From Streptomyces radicis (GTDB lineage: Bacteria > Actinomycetota > Actinomycetes > Streptomycetales > Streptomycetaceae), in contig NZ_RBDY01000007.1 of assembly GCF_003626575.1 (NCBI RefSeq), positions 178,589 to 242,588 of the forward strand: a stretch of DNA of 64,000 nt, given 5' to 3'. How positions within the stretch are numbered: position 1 is the first letter of the stretch; each line of letters begins with the position of its first letter. The translations under genes were made by a program, and so were the position numbers. This document shows positions 16,638 through 25,890 of this stretch, piece by piece. The notes under the pieces were generated by a model. That model was given only the letters and a program-made list of their open reading frames with translations. It was not told where the DNA came from and did no database searches.

Positions 16638-17137
16638 TGCCCCTGACCGATGACCTCCGCAGGACGCTGTCGAGCTCGACCCCGCTCTACGTGGCCGCCG
16701 GGACCGCCGACCTGGCCGCGCAGAAGCTGCGCGAGCTGCCCGCGACGTTCGACCGGCTGCGCGCCGAGGCGCCCGAGCGGCTGCCCAAGCTGCGTGAGCG
16801 CGCCCAGCACGCCGCGCTCCAGGGCGTCGGCATCGCGCTCGAGTACGCGGTGCGGGCGCGGGAGACGTATGACGGGCTCGCCGAGCGCGGCAAGACCGTG
16901 GTCGAGCGCCGCAGGGCCGAGGGCGCCCCGGCGGACGGGACCGACGTGACCGTGGAGCGGGCCGAGCAGCCGCCCTTCACGGAGCCCGAGGCGCGGAAGC
17001 CCGCGCAGGAGCCGGTGACCGAGCCGGTGACCGAGCCCGTCGCCGAGGAGCCCGCGCCCAAGCCGCGGACCGCGCGGACCGCGAAGAAGACCGCGCCCCG
17101 CAAGGGCGCCCCGAAGAAGATGCCCCCCAAGGACTGA
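16637..17137 (+). CDS. HbhA-like protein with Lys/Ala/Pro tail
   Basis: A 166-residue protein resembling mycobacterial heparin-binding haemagglutinin. The N-terminal alpha-helical part (YVAAGTADLAAQKLRELPAT to about residue 95) is amphipathic and coiled-coil-like. It is followed by an acidic linker with repeated EPVTEPVTEPVAEEPA, and a C-terminal tail rich in Lys, Ala, Pro and Arg (AKKTAPRKGAPKK). There is no signal peptide or membrane helix. The basic tail could bind polyanions or DNA. It is coupled to the XRE regulator. Confidence 0.75.
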   Translation: MPLTDDLRRTLSSSTPLYVAAGTADLAAQKLRELPATFDRLRAEAPERLPKLRERAQHAALQGVGIALEYAVRARETYDGLAERGKTVVERRRAEGAPADGTDVTVERAEQPPFTEPEARKPAQEPVTEPVTEPVAEEPAPKPRTARTAKKTAPRKGAPKKMPPKD

Positions 17138-17239
17138 GGGGCCGAAGCGCGCACGGCCGGGCCGCGAGCATTACGCGCTCCGGCTCCCGGCCGGTAGCGT
17201 GGTAAGGGACGGCAGGGCTATGGACGGAGTGTGGACAGC

Positions 17240-17578
17240 ATGCTGTTGCAAGGCTTTGGCTCCCTGGTGAGCTATCTGTTCCTGGGGCTGCTGGTCATGA
17301 GCGGGTTCGCCCTGGTGCACGCGGCGCTCCAGCGCGAGGACGCGTTCCGGGCCGCCGACAAGCAGACCAAGTCGTTCTGGCTGATCATCCTCGGCGTCGC
17401 GGTGGCCGTGCAGGCCCTGCTCGGCGGGATCCTCTTCCTCCTCGTGGGCACGATCGCCACGATCGTCTACCTCGTGGACGTCCGCCCCGCGCTGCGCCTG
17501 GTCTCGGGCGGCGGTGGCAGGGGTGGCGGCCGGAGCAGCAGCGACGGCCCCTACGGGCCGTGGAACGGGAATCGATAA
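17240..17578 (+). CDS. DUF2516 membrane protein
   Basis: A small membrane protein of 112 residues. A hydrophobic N-terminal segment (LVSYLFLGLLVMSGFALVHA) is followed by the family stretch QREDAFRAADKQTKSFWLII, a long second hydrophobic region and a Gly/Ser/Arg-rich tail. The ATG at 17240 has a GGAG at workable distance; an in-frame GTG at 17231 is too close to that site. The function is unknown, but the family is widespread in actinomycetes. Confidence 0.85.
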   Translation: MLLQGFGSLVSYLFLGLLVMSGFALVHAALQREDAFRAADKQTKSFWLIILGVAVAVQALLGGILFLLVGTIATIVYLVDVRPALRLVSGGGGRGGGRSSSDGPYGPWNGNR

Positions 17579-17686
17579 CGAATCGACGGGCGCTTGGCCG
17601 ATCCACCGGCACAGGGTTAGCCCCGCCCTGCTTCTGCCCTTAGCATCGGCGGGGACACCCGCATGATGAACGGCAGAGGAATTGCA

Positions 17687-18307
17687 GTGCGCTTTCGCCT
17701 GACTCCCCGGGAGACAAGCTTCTACGAGCTGTTCGCCACCGCTGCCGACAACGTTCTGAGTGGCTCGAAGCTGCTGATGGAGCTGCTGGGGGCCGATGCC
17801 GCTACGCGCGTGGACCTGGCCGAGCGCATGCGGGCCGCCGAGCACGCGGGGGACGACGCGACGCACGCGATCTTCCACCAGCTGAACTCCTCGTTCATCA
17901 CCCCGTTCGACCGCGAGGACATCTACCGTCTCGCCTCGCGGCTCGACGACATCATGGACTTCATGGAGGAGGCCGTCGACCTCGTGGTCCTCTACGGGAT
18001 CGACGAGCTGCCCAAGGGCGTCGACCAGCAGATCGAGGTGCTGTTCAGGGCCGCCGAGCTGACCGCCGATGCCATGCCGCGGCTGCGCACCATGCGGAAC
18101 CTCGACGAGTACTGGATCGAGGTCAACCGCCTGGAGAACCAGGCCGACCAGATCCATCGCAAGCTCCTGGCCCACCTCTTCAACGGCAGCTACGAGGCCA
18201 TCGAGGTCATGAAGCTCAAGCAGATCGTCGACGTGCTCGAAGAGGCCGCCGACGCGTTCGAGTCCGTCGCCAACACGGTGGAGACGATCGTGGTCAAGGA
18301 GTCCTGA
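17687..18307 (+). CDS. PhoU-like (DUF47) phosphate transport regulator
   Basis: A 206-residue all-helical protein of the Pit accessory/DUF47 family, distantly like PhoU. Acidic and His clusters such as RMRAAEHAGDDATHAIFHQL and the repeat counterpart VNRLENQADQIHRKLLAHLF form the two symmetrical three-helix metal-binding halves. The GTG at 17687 (protein start VRFRLTPRE) has AGAGGA upstream and is preferred to the ATG pair at 17663. The pit transporter follows 7 bases downstream, so the two proteins probably act together. Confidence 0.92.
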   Translation: MRFRLTPRETSFYELFATAADNVLSGSKLLMELLGADAATRVDLAERMRAAEHAGDDATHAIFHQLNSSFITPFDREDIYRLASRLDDIMDFMEEAVDLVVLYGIDELPKGVDQQIEVLFRAAELTADAMPRLRTMRNLDEYWIEVNRLENQADQIHRKLLAHLFNGSYEAIEVMKLKQIVDVLEEAADAFESVANTVETIVVKES

Positions 18308-18314
18308 GACCACC

Positions 18315-19313
18315 GTGGAGACCCTCGCCCTGGTCGTCGTCGTCGGCGCGGCGCTTCTCTTCACCTACACCAACGGCTTCCACGACGCGGCCAACGCCGT
18401 CGCCACCTCGATCTCCACGCGGGCGCTGACCCCGCGGATCGCGGTCGCGATGGCCGCGTTCATGAACCTGGTGGGCGCGTTCCTCGGCCAGGGCGTCGCC
18501 GAGACCGTCGCCGAGGGGCTGATCGAGGCGCCCACCGGCGAACGCGGCATGATCATCCTGTTCTCCGCGCTCGTCGGCGCCATCACCTGGAACCTGGTCG
18601 CGTGGTGGTACGGCCTGCCGTCCTCCTCGTCCCAGGCGCTGGTCGGCGGCCTGGTCGGCGGCGCGCTCGCCGGGGCCTCGACCGTGCACTGGGGCGGGGT
18701 GCTGACCAAGGTCGTGCTGCCCATGGTCCTCTCGCCGATCATCGGGCTGCTGCTCGGCTTCCTGGTGATGGTCGCCATCCTGTGGCTCTTCCGCCGCGCC
18801 CATCCGCACCGCGCGCAGCGCGGCTTCCGCATGGCGCAGACGGTGTCGGCGGCGGGCATGGCGCTCGGACACGGGCTCCAGGACGCGCAGAAGACCATGG
18901 GCGTGGTGACCATGGCGCTGGTGATCGCCGAGGTCTCCGACGAGGGCGACGGCATCCCGGCCTGGGTGACGGTCGTCTGCGCGCTGATGCTGTCGCTCGG
19001 GACCTACGCGGGCGGCTGGCGGATCATGCGGACGCTGGGGCGGCGGATCATCGAGCTCGACCCGCCGCGCGGCTTCGCGTCGGAGTCGACGGCCGCGTCC
19101 GTGCTGTACGCGGCGTCGTACGTGTTCAACGCGCCCGTCTCGACGACGCATGTGATCACCGCGGCGATCATGGGCTCGGGCGCGACGCGCCGGATCAGCG
19201 CGGTGCGCTGGGGGGTCGCGAAGAACATCGTGGCGGGCTGGTTCGTGACGATGCCAGCGGCCGGGGCGGTGGCCGCGCTCTGCTACGCCCTGGTGAGCCT
19301 GGCGATCCCGTAG
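18315..19313 (+). CDS. pit: Low-affinity inorganic phosphate transporter Pit
   Basis: PiT-family H+/metal-phosphate symporter, 332 residues and about nine membrane helices. The duplicated signature is visible as FTYTNGFHDAANAVATSIST near the N-terminus and APVSTTHVITAAIMG near the C-terminus. LVAWWYGLPSSSSQALVGGL lies in the first half. It starts with GTG right after the DUF47 gene and forms an operon with it. The high-affinity pst genes follow 3.6 kb downstream on the other strand. Confidence 0.95.
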   Translation: METLALVVVVGAALLFTYTNGFHDAANAVATSISTRALTPRIAVAMAAFMNLVGAFLGQGVAETVAEGLIEAPTGERGMIILFSALVGAITWNLVAWWYGLPSSSSQALVGGLVGGALAGASTVHWGGVLTKVVLPMVLSPIIGLLLGFLVMVAILWLFRRAHPHRAQRGFRMAQTVSAAGMALGHGLQDAQKTMGVVTMALVIAEVSDEGDGIPAWVTVVCALMLSLGTYAGGWRIMRTLGRRIIELDPPRGFASESTAASVLYAASYVFNAPVSTTHVITAAIMGSGATRRISAVRWGVAKNIVAGWFVTMPAAGAVAALCYALVSLAIP

Positions 19314-19457
19314 GGCCCGGCGGCGCCACGAACACCCACGGGTTCACAGGACCCTCACCCATCCCCCGCCGGTGACCCGGGTCCCGGTCCGGGATCTCGG
19401 ACAGGATTTCTCGGGGGCTGGACGAACCCCGCCCAATTCCTGTCACCAGGGGGACAG

Positions 19458-22400
19458 TTGAGGAACAAACGAGAACATGGACCGAGCGCGGGTCGGCGCT
19501 CCATACGCCCGCCGCGCCTGGGCGCGGCCACCGCCGCGGCGGCCGTCGCGGCCGCGTTGCTCGCGGGCTCCACGGGCCCTGCCACCGCCCAGGCCGCGCA
19601 CGGGAGCGGGCACGGCAGCGGGCACGGGACCCTCGGCGACGCCCAGGGCGGCGCGCCCGGGTCGTCGCGCGTGCCGCTGATCACCGGGGACCAGGTGGTC
19701 CTCGACGCCGAGGGCCGCCCCAGCGGGCTGATCCGCGCCGAGGGCCGTGAGGCGGTGCCGTTCCGCGTCCTGCCGTCGGCCGACGGCGCGTCGACGCATG
19801 TGATCCCCGCGGACGTCGTGCCGCTGATCGCGGACGGCACGCTCGACCGGCGCCTGTTCGACGTGGCGCAGCTGGCCCGCGCGCCCTATCGCGCGGCCGG
19901 GGGGCTGCCGTTGATCGTCGGGTACGACGGCGAACGGCCGCGCGCGCAGGGCGAGGGGCCGCTCGCCGACGCCGGGGGCACCGACCTCGCCGCGATCGAC
20001 GCCGAGGCCGTGACCGTCCCCGGCGACGAGATCGCCGCCGTGTGGGCCGCGTTGACCGAGGAGGCGGCGGGCGAGCGGCCGCTGGCCGCCGCACCAGGCA
20101 TCGCCACGATCGCGCTCGACGGCATCGTGGAGAAGACGCTCGCCGAGAGCGTTCCGCAGATCGGCGCCCCCGAGGCGTGGGAGGCCGGGTACGACGGCAC
20201 CGGCACCACGATCGCCGTGCTCGACACGGGCGTCGACGACGAACACCCCGACCTCGCGGGCAAGGTGGTCGCCGAGCAGAACTTCTCGGAGTCCCCCGAC
20301 GCCCACGACCGCGACGGCCACGGCACGCACGTCGCGTCCACGGCCGCGGGCACGGGCGCGCACGGCGGCGGCGCCTACACGGGCGTCGCGCCCGGCGCCT
20401 CGATCATCAACGGCAAGGTCCTGGACGACTTCGGCTCGGGCTTCGAGTCGGACATCATCGCGGGTATGGAGTGGGCCGTCGCCCAGGGCGCCGACGTGGT
20501 CAGCATGAGCCTGGGCGGCGCGGCGGGGCCCCAGATCGACCCGATGGAGGAGGCGGTCAACACCCTGTCCGCCGAGTCCGACGCCCTGTTCGTCATCGCC
20601 GCGGGGAACAGCGGCCCCGCGGCGGGCTCCATCGGCTCCCCCGGCACGGCCGACGCCGCGCTGACCCTGGGCGCGGTCGACAAGTCCGACGCCCTGGCCG
20701 ACTTCTCGTCCGTCGGGCCGCGCACCAGGGACGGCGCGGTGAAGCCCGATGTCACCGCCCCCGGGGTGGCGATCGCCGCCGCCGGGGCCGAGGGCGCGGC
20801 GATCTGGGACTACGGAACGCCCGTCGCCGACGGCTATGTCGCGATCGATGGCACATCCATGGCGACGCCACACGCCTCGGGCGCCGCCGCGCTGCTCGCG
20901 CAGGCGGACCCCGAGCTGACCGGCGAGGAGATCAAGGCCGCGCTGACCGCCTCCGCCGTGCCCGGCGAGGGGTACAGCGCGTTCCAGCAGGGCGCGGGCC
21001 GCATCGACGTGCCCGCCGCGCTGGAGCAGACGGTCACAGCGGAGCCGGTCTCGATCGGCTTCGGCTCGGTGCCGTGGCCGCACGAGGACGCCGAGCCGAT
21101 CACGCGCGACCTCACCTACGGCAACGCGGGCGAGCAGGACCTCACCCTCGCGCTGACCAGCACGGGCACGGGCCCCGACGGCGACGCCGCGCCCGAGGGC
21201 ATGTTCACGCTCAGCGCCGACGAGGTCACCGTTCCCGCGGGCGGCACCGCGACCGTGGAGGTCACGGCCGACACCACCCACGGCGGCGAGGTCTACGGCG
21301 CGTACACGTCGTATGTCACGGCCACCGCGGAGGACGGGCAGACGGTGCGCACCGCGGGCGCTGTCGTCCGCGAGGAGCAGCTGTTCGAGGTCACGGTCGA
21401 CGTCACGGGCCGCGACGGCGCGCCCGCCACCGACTGGTGGGGCATGGTGATCGACCTGGAGACGCTCGAGTTCCACGACGTGGTGGCCGACCCGGAGACC
21501 GGCACGGGGTCGATCCGGCTGCCCGAGGGCGCGTACCAGGTCGACACGAGCGTCTTCCGCGCCACCGAGGACGGGGCCGAGCTGCTCGGCGTCGACTGGC
21601 TGCTCACGCCGTACATCGCGCTCACCGAGGACACCACGGTGGCCGCCGACGCCTCGGCGGCCGGGGCGATCGACTTCACGATGCCGGTCGACGACGCCAC
21701 CCAGACCGACCTGACCGTGGGGTACCAGCTCGCGCGGGACGGGCAGACGACGTTCGACTCGGCGTGGAGCGCGGGCGGCCTGCCCGAGGGCCTGCGCACC
21801 GCGCAGCTGGGCGAGTTGGGCGACGGCTGGTCCATCTCGGGCTACGCGGGCACCACATGGGCGGCCGAGGGCGCCGAGTACCACGGGGCGCACCAGCAGG
21901 AGGGCACGTTCTACACGGGTCTGGAGAAGGAGACCGAGGAGTCGGCGCTCGCGCGCGTCACCACCGAGGAGGGCGCCTCGCTCGACGGCGTCACCGGCGT
22001 GCTGTTCACCGTCAACTCCCTGCTCTCCATGGCCTCGGCGGCCGAGCACGCGCTGCCGCGCACCACCGAGGTGTTCGTGGAGGCGGGCGTGGGGACGTGG
22101 ACGCAGGAGTTCCTCCAGACCGACCCCGACGTCTTCGCGGCCGCGGGCGCCGTGACCGAGCCCACCGAGTACGCGGCGGGCGAGTCGTACCGGGAGCGTT
22201 TCAACGTCGGGGTGTTCGGGCCGAGGATCGGCGAGGAGGGCGGCCTGTTCCGGCTGGGGAACGACCTCTACGGCGCGATCAACCCCTTCTCCGACGGCGC
22301 GGACCACTCCGGCTTCAGCCAGTACGACGCCGCGACCACGACGCTCCTGCTGGACGGCGAGGAGCTGGCGGTGGTCGATGACCTCCTCGACGCGGCGGTG

Positions 22401-22856
22401 TTCGAGCTGCCCGCGGACGAGGGCGCGTACGAGCTGGTCAGCACGGTCACGCGGGGCGGCGATGGCGGCGTGCCGACCGCGTCCGTCTCGACGGAGATCA
22501 CCACGGCGTTCACCTTCACATCGGCCGCGGGGCCCGAGGACGGTCCCGTCCCCGTGCCGGTGTCGGTGGTGCGGCTGACGCCCGAGCTCGCGCTCGACAG
22601 CACGGCCCCCGCGGGCCGGGCGCAGTCGGTGCCGCTGACGGTGCAGGGCGCGGCGGCCGGGGGCAACGTCGCCTCGCTGACCGCCGAGGTCTCCACGGAC
22701 GGCGGCGCGACCTGGGCGGAGGCGGCGGTCGATGGCGACGCCTTCGAGGTCACCAACCCCGAGGCGGGCGGCACCGTGTCGTTCCGCGTCTCGCTCGAGG
22801 ACGGCCGGGGCAACACGACGGTCCAGACGATCGTCGACGCCTACCGCACGGCCTGA
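19458..22856 (+). CDS. Secreted subtilisin-like (S8) serine protease
   Basis: A large exported subtilase of 1132 residues. A signal peptide (basic RRSIRPPR, then an Ala-rich core, likely cut after ATAQA near residue 46) precedes a propeptide-like region. The S8 domain has catalytic Asp256 (AVLDTGVDDEHPDL), His288 (GHGTHVAS) and Ser467 (GTSMATPHASGAAAL), with AAGNSGP supplying the oxyanion Asn. About 600 residues of beta-rich, acidic C-terminal domains follow; no cell-wall anchor is seen. No in-frame ATG is available, so the TTG at 19458, preceded by GGGGGA, is taken as the start. It probably degrades extracellular protein. Confidence 0.93.
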   Translation: MRNKREHGPSAGRRSIRPPRLGAATAAAAVAAALLAGSTGPATAQAAHGSGHGSGHGTLGDAQGGAPGSSRVPLITGDQVVLDAEGRPSGLIRAEGREAVPFRVLPSADGASTHVIPADVVPLIADGTLDRRLFDVAQLARAPYRAAGGLPLIVGYDGERPRAQGEGPLADAGGTDLAAIDAEAVTVPGDEIAAVWAALTEEAAGERPLAAAPGIATIALDGIVEKTLAESVPQIGAPEAWEAGYDGTGTTIAVLDTGVDDEHPDLAGKVVAEQNFSESPDAHDRDGHGTHVASTAAGTGAHGGGAYTGVAPGASIINGKVLDDFGSGFESDIIAGMEWAVAQGADVVSMSLGGAAGPQIDPMEEAVNTLSAESDALFVIAAGNSGPAAGSIGSPGTADAALTLGAVDKSDALADFSSVGPRTRDGAVKPDVTAPGVAIAAAGAEGAAIWDYGTPVADGYVAIDGTSMATPHASGAAALLAQADPELTGEEIKAALTASAVPGEGYSAFQQGAGRIDVPAALEQTVTAEPVSIGFGSVPWPHEDAEPITRDLTYGNAGEQDLTLALTSTGTGPDGDAAPEGMFTLSADEVTVPAGGTATVEVTADTTHGGEVYGAYTSYVTATAEDGQTVRTAGAVVREEQLFEVTVDVTGRDGAPATDWWGMVIDLETLEFHDVVADPETGTGSIRLPEGAYQVDTSVFRATEDGAELLGVDWLLTPYIALTEDTTVAADASAAGAIDFTMPVDDATQTDLTVGYQLARDGQTTFDSAWSAGGLPEGLRTAQLGELGDGWSISGYAGTTWAAEGAEYHGAHQQEGTFYTGLEKETEESALARVTTEEGASLDGVTGVLFTVNSLLSMASAAEHALPRTTEVFVEAGVGTWTQEFLQTDPDVFAAAGAVTEPTEYAAGESYRERFNVGVFGPRIGEEGGLFRLGNDLYGAINPFSDGADHSGFSQYDAATTTLLLDGEELAVVDDLLDAAVFELPADEGAYELVSTVTRGGDGGVPTASVSTEITTAFTFTSAAGPEDGPVPVPVSVVRLTPELALDSTAPAGRAQSVPLTVQGAAAGGNVASLTAEVSTDGGATWAEAAVDGDAFEVTNPEAGGTVSFRVSLEDGRGNTTVQTIVDAYRTA

Positions 22857-22876
22857 GGCCCACGCGCGCGACGGGC

Positions 22877-22909
22877 GGCCCGCCTTCCCCGCACGGGGGG
22901 GGGCGGGCC
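22877..22909. terminator. Bidirectional terminator between protease and pstB
   Basis: GGCCCGCC and GGCGGGCC (8-bp stem) enclose an inner CCCCGCACGGGG. This lies in the short gap between convergent genes and is followed by a T-rich stretch on the plus strand. It contains a run of nine G. Confidence 0.65.
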
Positions 22910-22935
22910 GTTCCCGTTCCTCTTCTCCCGGCCGG

Positions 22936-23715
22936 TCAGCCGAAGCGGCCCGAGATGTAGTCCTCGGTGGCCTGCACGGACGGGTTGGAGAAGATCTTCT
23001 CCGTCGCGTCGACCTCGATCAGCCGCCCGGGCTCGCCGATGGCCGCCAGGTTGAAGAACGCGGTGCGGTCGGAGACGCGGGCCGCCTGCTGCATGTTGTG
23101 GGTGACGATGACGATCGTGTACTCGGTCTTGAGCTTGTCGATCAGGTCCTCGATCGCGAGCGTGGAGATGGGGTCGAGCGCCGAGCAGGGCTCGTCCATC
23201 AGCAGCACATCGGGCTCCACGGCGGTGGCCCGCGCGATGCAGAGACGTTGCTGCTGGCCGCCCGAGAGGCCGGACCCCGGCCGTCCGAGCCGGTCCTTGA
23301 CCTCGTTCCACAGGTTGGCGCCGCGCAGGTTCTTCTCGACGATGTCGTCGAGCTCGGACCTGCGGTACTTGATGCCGTTGAGCTTGAGCCCGGCCGCCAC
23401 GTTGTCGTAGATGGACATCGTCGGGAACGGGTTGGGCCGCTGGAACACCATGCCCACCGTGCGGCGCACCGAGACCGGGTCCACGCCCTGGCCGTAGAGG
23501 TCCTCGTTGTCGAGCAGCACCTTGCCCTCGACCCGGCCGCCGGGGGTGACCTCGTGCATGCGGTTGAGGGTGCGCAGAAAGGTGGACTTGCCGCAGCCTG
23601 ACGGGCCGATGAACGCCGTCACCGATGCGGGCTCCACGTGCAGGGTGATCCCGTCGATCGCCTTGTGCGCCCCGTAGTACGCGGTCAGCGCGCTGACGTC
23701 GATCCGTTTGGCCAT
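22936..23715 (-). CDS. pstB: Phosphate ABC transporter ATPase PstB
   Basis: ATP-binding subunit of the high-affinity phosphate importer, 259 residues. The Walker A is [18 protein letters not shown], the signature motif [14 protein letters not shown], the Walker [14 protein letters not shown], and the switch His is in [12 protein letters not shown]. The Q-loop reads [10 protein letters not shown], typical of PstB. The ATG at 23715 is last in the pstS-pstC-pstA-pstB order. Unlike the upstream genes it is separated from pstA, by an 83-base spacer with a tandem repeat. Confidence 0.97.
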   Translation of the reverse strand: MAKRIDVSALTAYYGAHKAIDGITLHVEPASVTAFIGPSGCGKSTFLRTLNRMHEVTPGGRVEGKVLLDNEDLYGQGVDPVSVRRTVGMVFQRPNPFPTMSIYDNVAAGLKLNGIKYRRSELDDIVEKNLRGANLWNEVKDRLGRPGSGLSGGQQQRLCIARATAVEPDVLLMDEPCSALDPISTLAIEDLIDKLKTEYTIVIVTHNMQQAARVSDRTAFFNLAAIGEPGRLIEVDATEKIFSNPSVQATEDYISGRFG

Positions 23716-23740
23716 GGGGTTCGTCTTCTCCTTCTCTTTC

Positions 23741-23788
23741 TCGGCGTCCGTTCTTCTCGACGGCCGTTCTTCTCGGCGTCCGTTCTTC
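23741..23788. repeat. 16-bp tandem repeat x3 in the pstA-pstB spacer
   Basis: Three contiguous 16-bp copies of TCGGCGTCCGTTCTTC: the first and third identical, the middle TCGACGGCCGTTCTTC. On the coding (minus) strand this is a purine-rich GAAGAACGGACGCCGA run, continuing as a GA-rich stretch to the pstB ribosome binding site. Confidence 0.85.
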
Positions 23789-23798
23789 TCGGCGGACC

Positions 23799-24884
23799 TC
23801 AGCGTCCGCCGCTTGGCGCCTTCCAGCGGGCGATGCCGCGGGCCACCAGGTTGAGGATCATGACGAACGCGATCAGCACGGCCGCCGCGGCCCAGGCGCG
23901 GTCGAACGCCTGCTCGGTGCCGAAGCCCCACTGCTCGTAGACGTAGAGCGGGAGGGACGACTGGGCGCCCTCGAAGGGGTTGCCGTTGATCATGTTGTTG
24001 CCGAAGACCAGCAGGATGATGGGGGCGGTCTCGCCCGCGATGCGGGCCAGGGCGAGCATCACGCCGGTGGTGATCCCGCCGATCGCGGTGGGCAGCACGA
24101 CCTTGAGGATCGTGCGCCACTTGGGGACGCCCATCGCGAGCGATGCCTCGCGCAGCTCGTTCGGGACCAGCTTGAGCATCTCCTCGGTGGAGCGGACCAC
24201 GATCGGCACCATGAGGATGGCGAGCGCCATCGCCCCGGCGAAGCCGGAGTAGCCGAAGTCCAGCATCATGATCCACAGGCTGAGGACGAAGAGCCCTGCC
24301 ACGATCGAGGGGATGCCGGTCATCACGTCCACGAAGAACGTGATCGCCCTGGCCAGCCGCCCGCGCCCGTACTCCACCAGGTAGACGGCGGTCAGCAGGC
24401 CGAGCGGGATCGCGATCACCGAGGCGAGCAGCACCTGTTCGACGGTGCCGAGGATGGCGTGGTAGATGCCGCCGCCCTCCTGCCAGCTGAGCACGCCGTT
24501 CATCGAGTGGGTCAGGAAGTACCAGCTCACGCCGGGGATGCCACGCGCGACGGTCTCCCACACGAGCGAGGCGAGCGGGACCATGGCCACGATGAAGCAC
24601 GCCCACACGAGGACCGCGGCCAGCCGGTCGACGGCGTGGCGGCGGCCCTCGACGGAGGCGGAGAGGGCGAACGTGGCGCCGACGAAGACGAGCGCGGCGA
24701 TCAGGCCCCACTGGCCGCGGCTGTCCAGGCGCGCGACCAGCCCGACGCCCGTGCCCACGGCGACCGAGCCGAGCGCCAGGGCGGCGAGCGACCAGCCCGG
24801 CAGGCGGGGCCTGCGCAGCGCGACCCGGCCGACGGCGGGTCCCCTGCTCGCCTCCTCGTCGGCGGGGACGGTGGTTCCGCTCAT
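23799..24884 (-). CDS. pstA: Phosphate ABC transporter permease PstA
   Basis: Inner-membrane permease, 361 residues. About 100 extra N-terminal residues include two hydrophobic segments before the standard BPD_transp_1 domain (TLARE-type region [22 protein letters not shown]-loop around [20 protein letters not shown]). The ATG at 24884 overlaps the pstC stop (ATGA), so translation is coupled. It forms the phosphate channel with PstC. Confidence 0.95.
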   Translation of the reverse strand: MSGTTVPADEEASRGPAVGRVALRRPRLPGWSLAALALGSVAVGTGVGLVARLDSRGQWGLIAALVFVGATFALSASVEGRRHAVDRLAAVLVWACFIVAMVPLASLVWETVARGIPGVSWYFLTHSMNGVLSWQEGGGIYHAILGTVEQVLLASVIAIPLGLLTAVYLVEYGRGRLARAITFFVDVMTGIPSIVAGLFVLSLWIMMLDFGYSGFAGAMALAILMVPIVVRSTEEMLKLVPNELREASLAMGVPKWRTILKVVLPTAIGGITTGVMLALARIAGETAPIILLVFGNNMINGNPFEGAQSSLPLYVYEQWGFGTEQAFDRAWAAAAVLIAFVMILNLVARGIARWKAPSGGR

Positions 24885-25876
24885 GCGTTCGCTCCCGAGT
24901 ACTCCTTGCGGCGGGCGATGATCAGCCGGGCGGCGCCGTTGACCAGCAGGGTGAGGAGGAAGAGGACGAGGCCCGAGGCGATCAGCGCGTCCCGGCCCAT
25001 GGATCCGGCCTCCTTGAACTGGCTGGCGATGTTCTGCGCGAACGTGCCGCCGCCCGACTCGAGCAGGCTGGCGTTGATCAGGAAGCTCGGCGAGAGAACG
25101 GTGGCCACCGCCATCGTCTCGCCCAGCGCGCGCCCGAGACCGAGCATGGACGCGCTGATCACGCCCGAGCGCCCGAAGGGCAGCACGGTCATGCGGATGA
25201 CCTCCCAGCGCGTGGCGCCGAGCGCGAGGGCGGCCTCCTGGTTGGCCTTGGGCGTCTGGAGGAACACCTCGCGCGTGACGCTCGTGATGATCGGCAGGAT
25301 CATCACGGCGAGCAGCAGGCCCACGGTCATCAGGGAGCGGGCCGGGGTGCCGTCGTAGGCGAAGACCCCGGTCCAGCCGAGGACGTCGTCGAGCCACTGG
25401 AACGGGCCCGTCATGCGCGGCACCAGGTAGAGGGCGCCCCACAGGCCGTAGACGATGCTGGGCACGGCGGCCAGCAGGTCGACGACGTAGGCGAGCGGGG
25501 TGGCGAGGCGGCGCGGCGCGTAGTGCGAGATGAACAGCGCGATCCCGACGGCGACCGGCACGGCGAGCACCATCGCGATGACCGAGCTGACGACCGTGCC
25601 GAACAGCAGGACGGCGATGCCGAAGCGCGGCGGGTCGGCGTTGGCGTCCCACTCGAACGTGGTCAGGAAGTTGCCTTCGTCGGCGGCGATCGCGATGCCC
25701 GCGCGGATGGCCAGGAAGACGGCGATCGCGGCCATGATCACCAGCAGCGCGATGCCTGAGCCCTTGGACAGGCCGCTGAAGATCCGGTCGCCCAGGCGCG
25801 TGGTGCTCCGGGCCCCGGCCTCCTTCATCGGCGACGGCGGGGACGGGGTCGGGGGCGGGGCTGAGGGAGAGGACAT
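24881..25876 (-). CDS. pstC: Phosphate ABC transporter permease PstC
   Basis: Permease of 331 residues with about six membrane helices. The cytoplasmic EAA loop is in [20 protein letters not shown], and [20 protein letters not shown] is a core helix. The N-terminal tail is Ser/Pro-rich ([14 protein letters not shown]). It lies 14 bases downstream of pstS and overlaps pstA. Confidence 0.95.
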   Translation of the reverse strand: MSSPSAPPPTPSPPSPMKEAGARSTTRLGDRIFSGLSKGSGIALLVIMAAIAVFLAIRAGIAIAADEGNFLTTFEWDANADPPRFGIAVLLFGTVVSSVIAMVLAVPVAVGIALFISHYAPRRLATPLAYVVDLLAAVPSIVYGLWGALYLVPRMTGPFQWLDDVLGWTGVFAYDGTPARSLMTVGLLLAVMILPIITSVTREVFLQTPKANQEAALALGATRWEVIRMTVLPFGRSGVISASMLGLGRALGETMAVATVLSPSFLINASLLESGGGTFAQNIASQFKEAGSMGRDALIASGLVLFLLTLLVNGAARLIIARRKEYSGANA

Positions 25877-25890
25877 GGTGCTTCCGGTCG

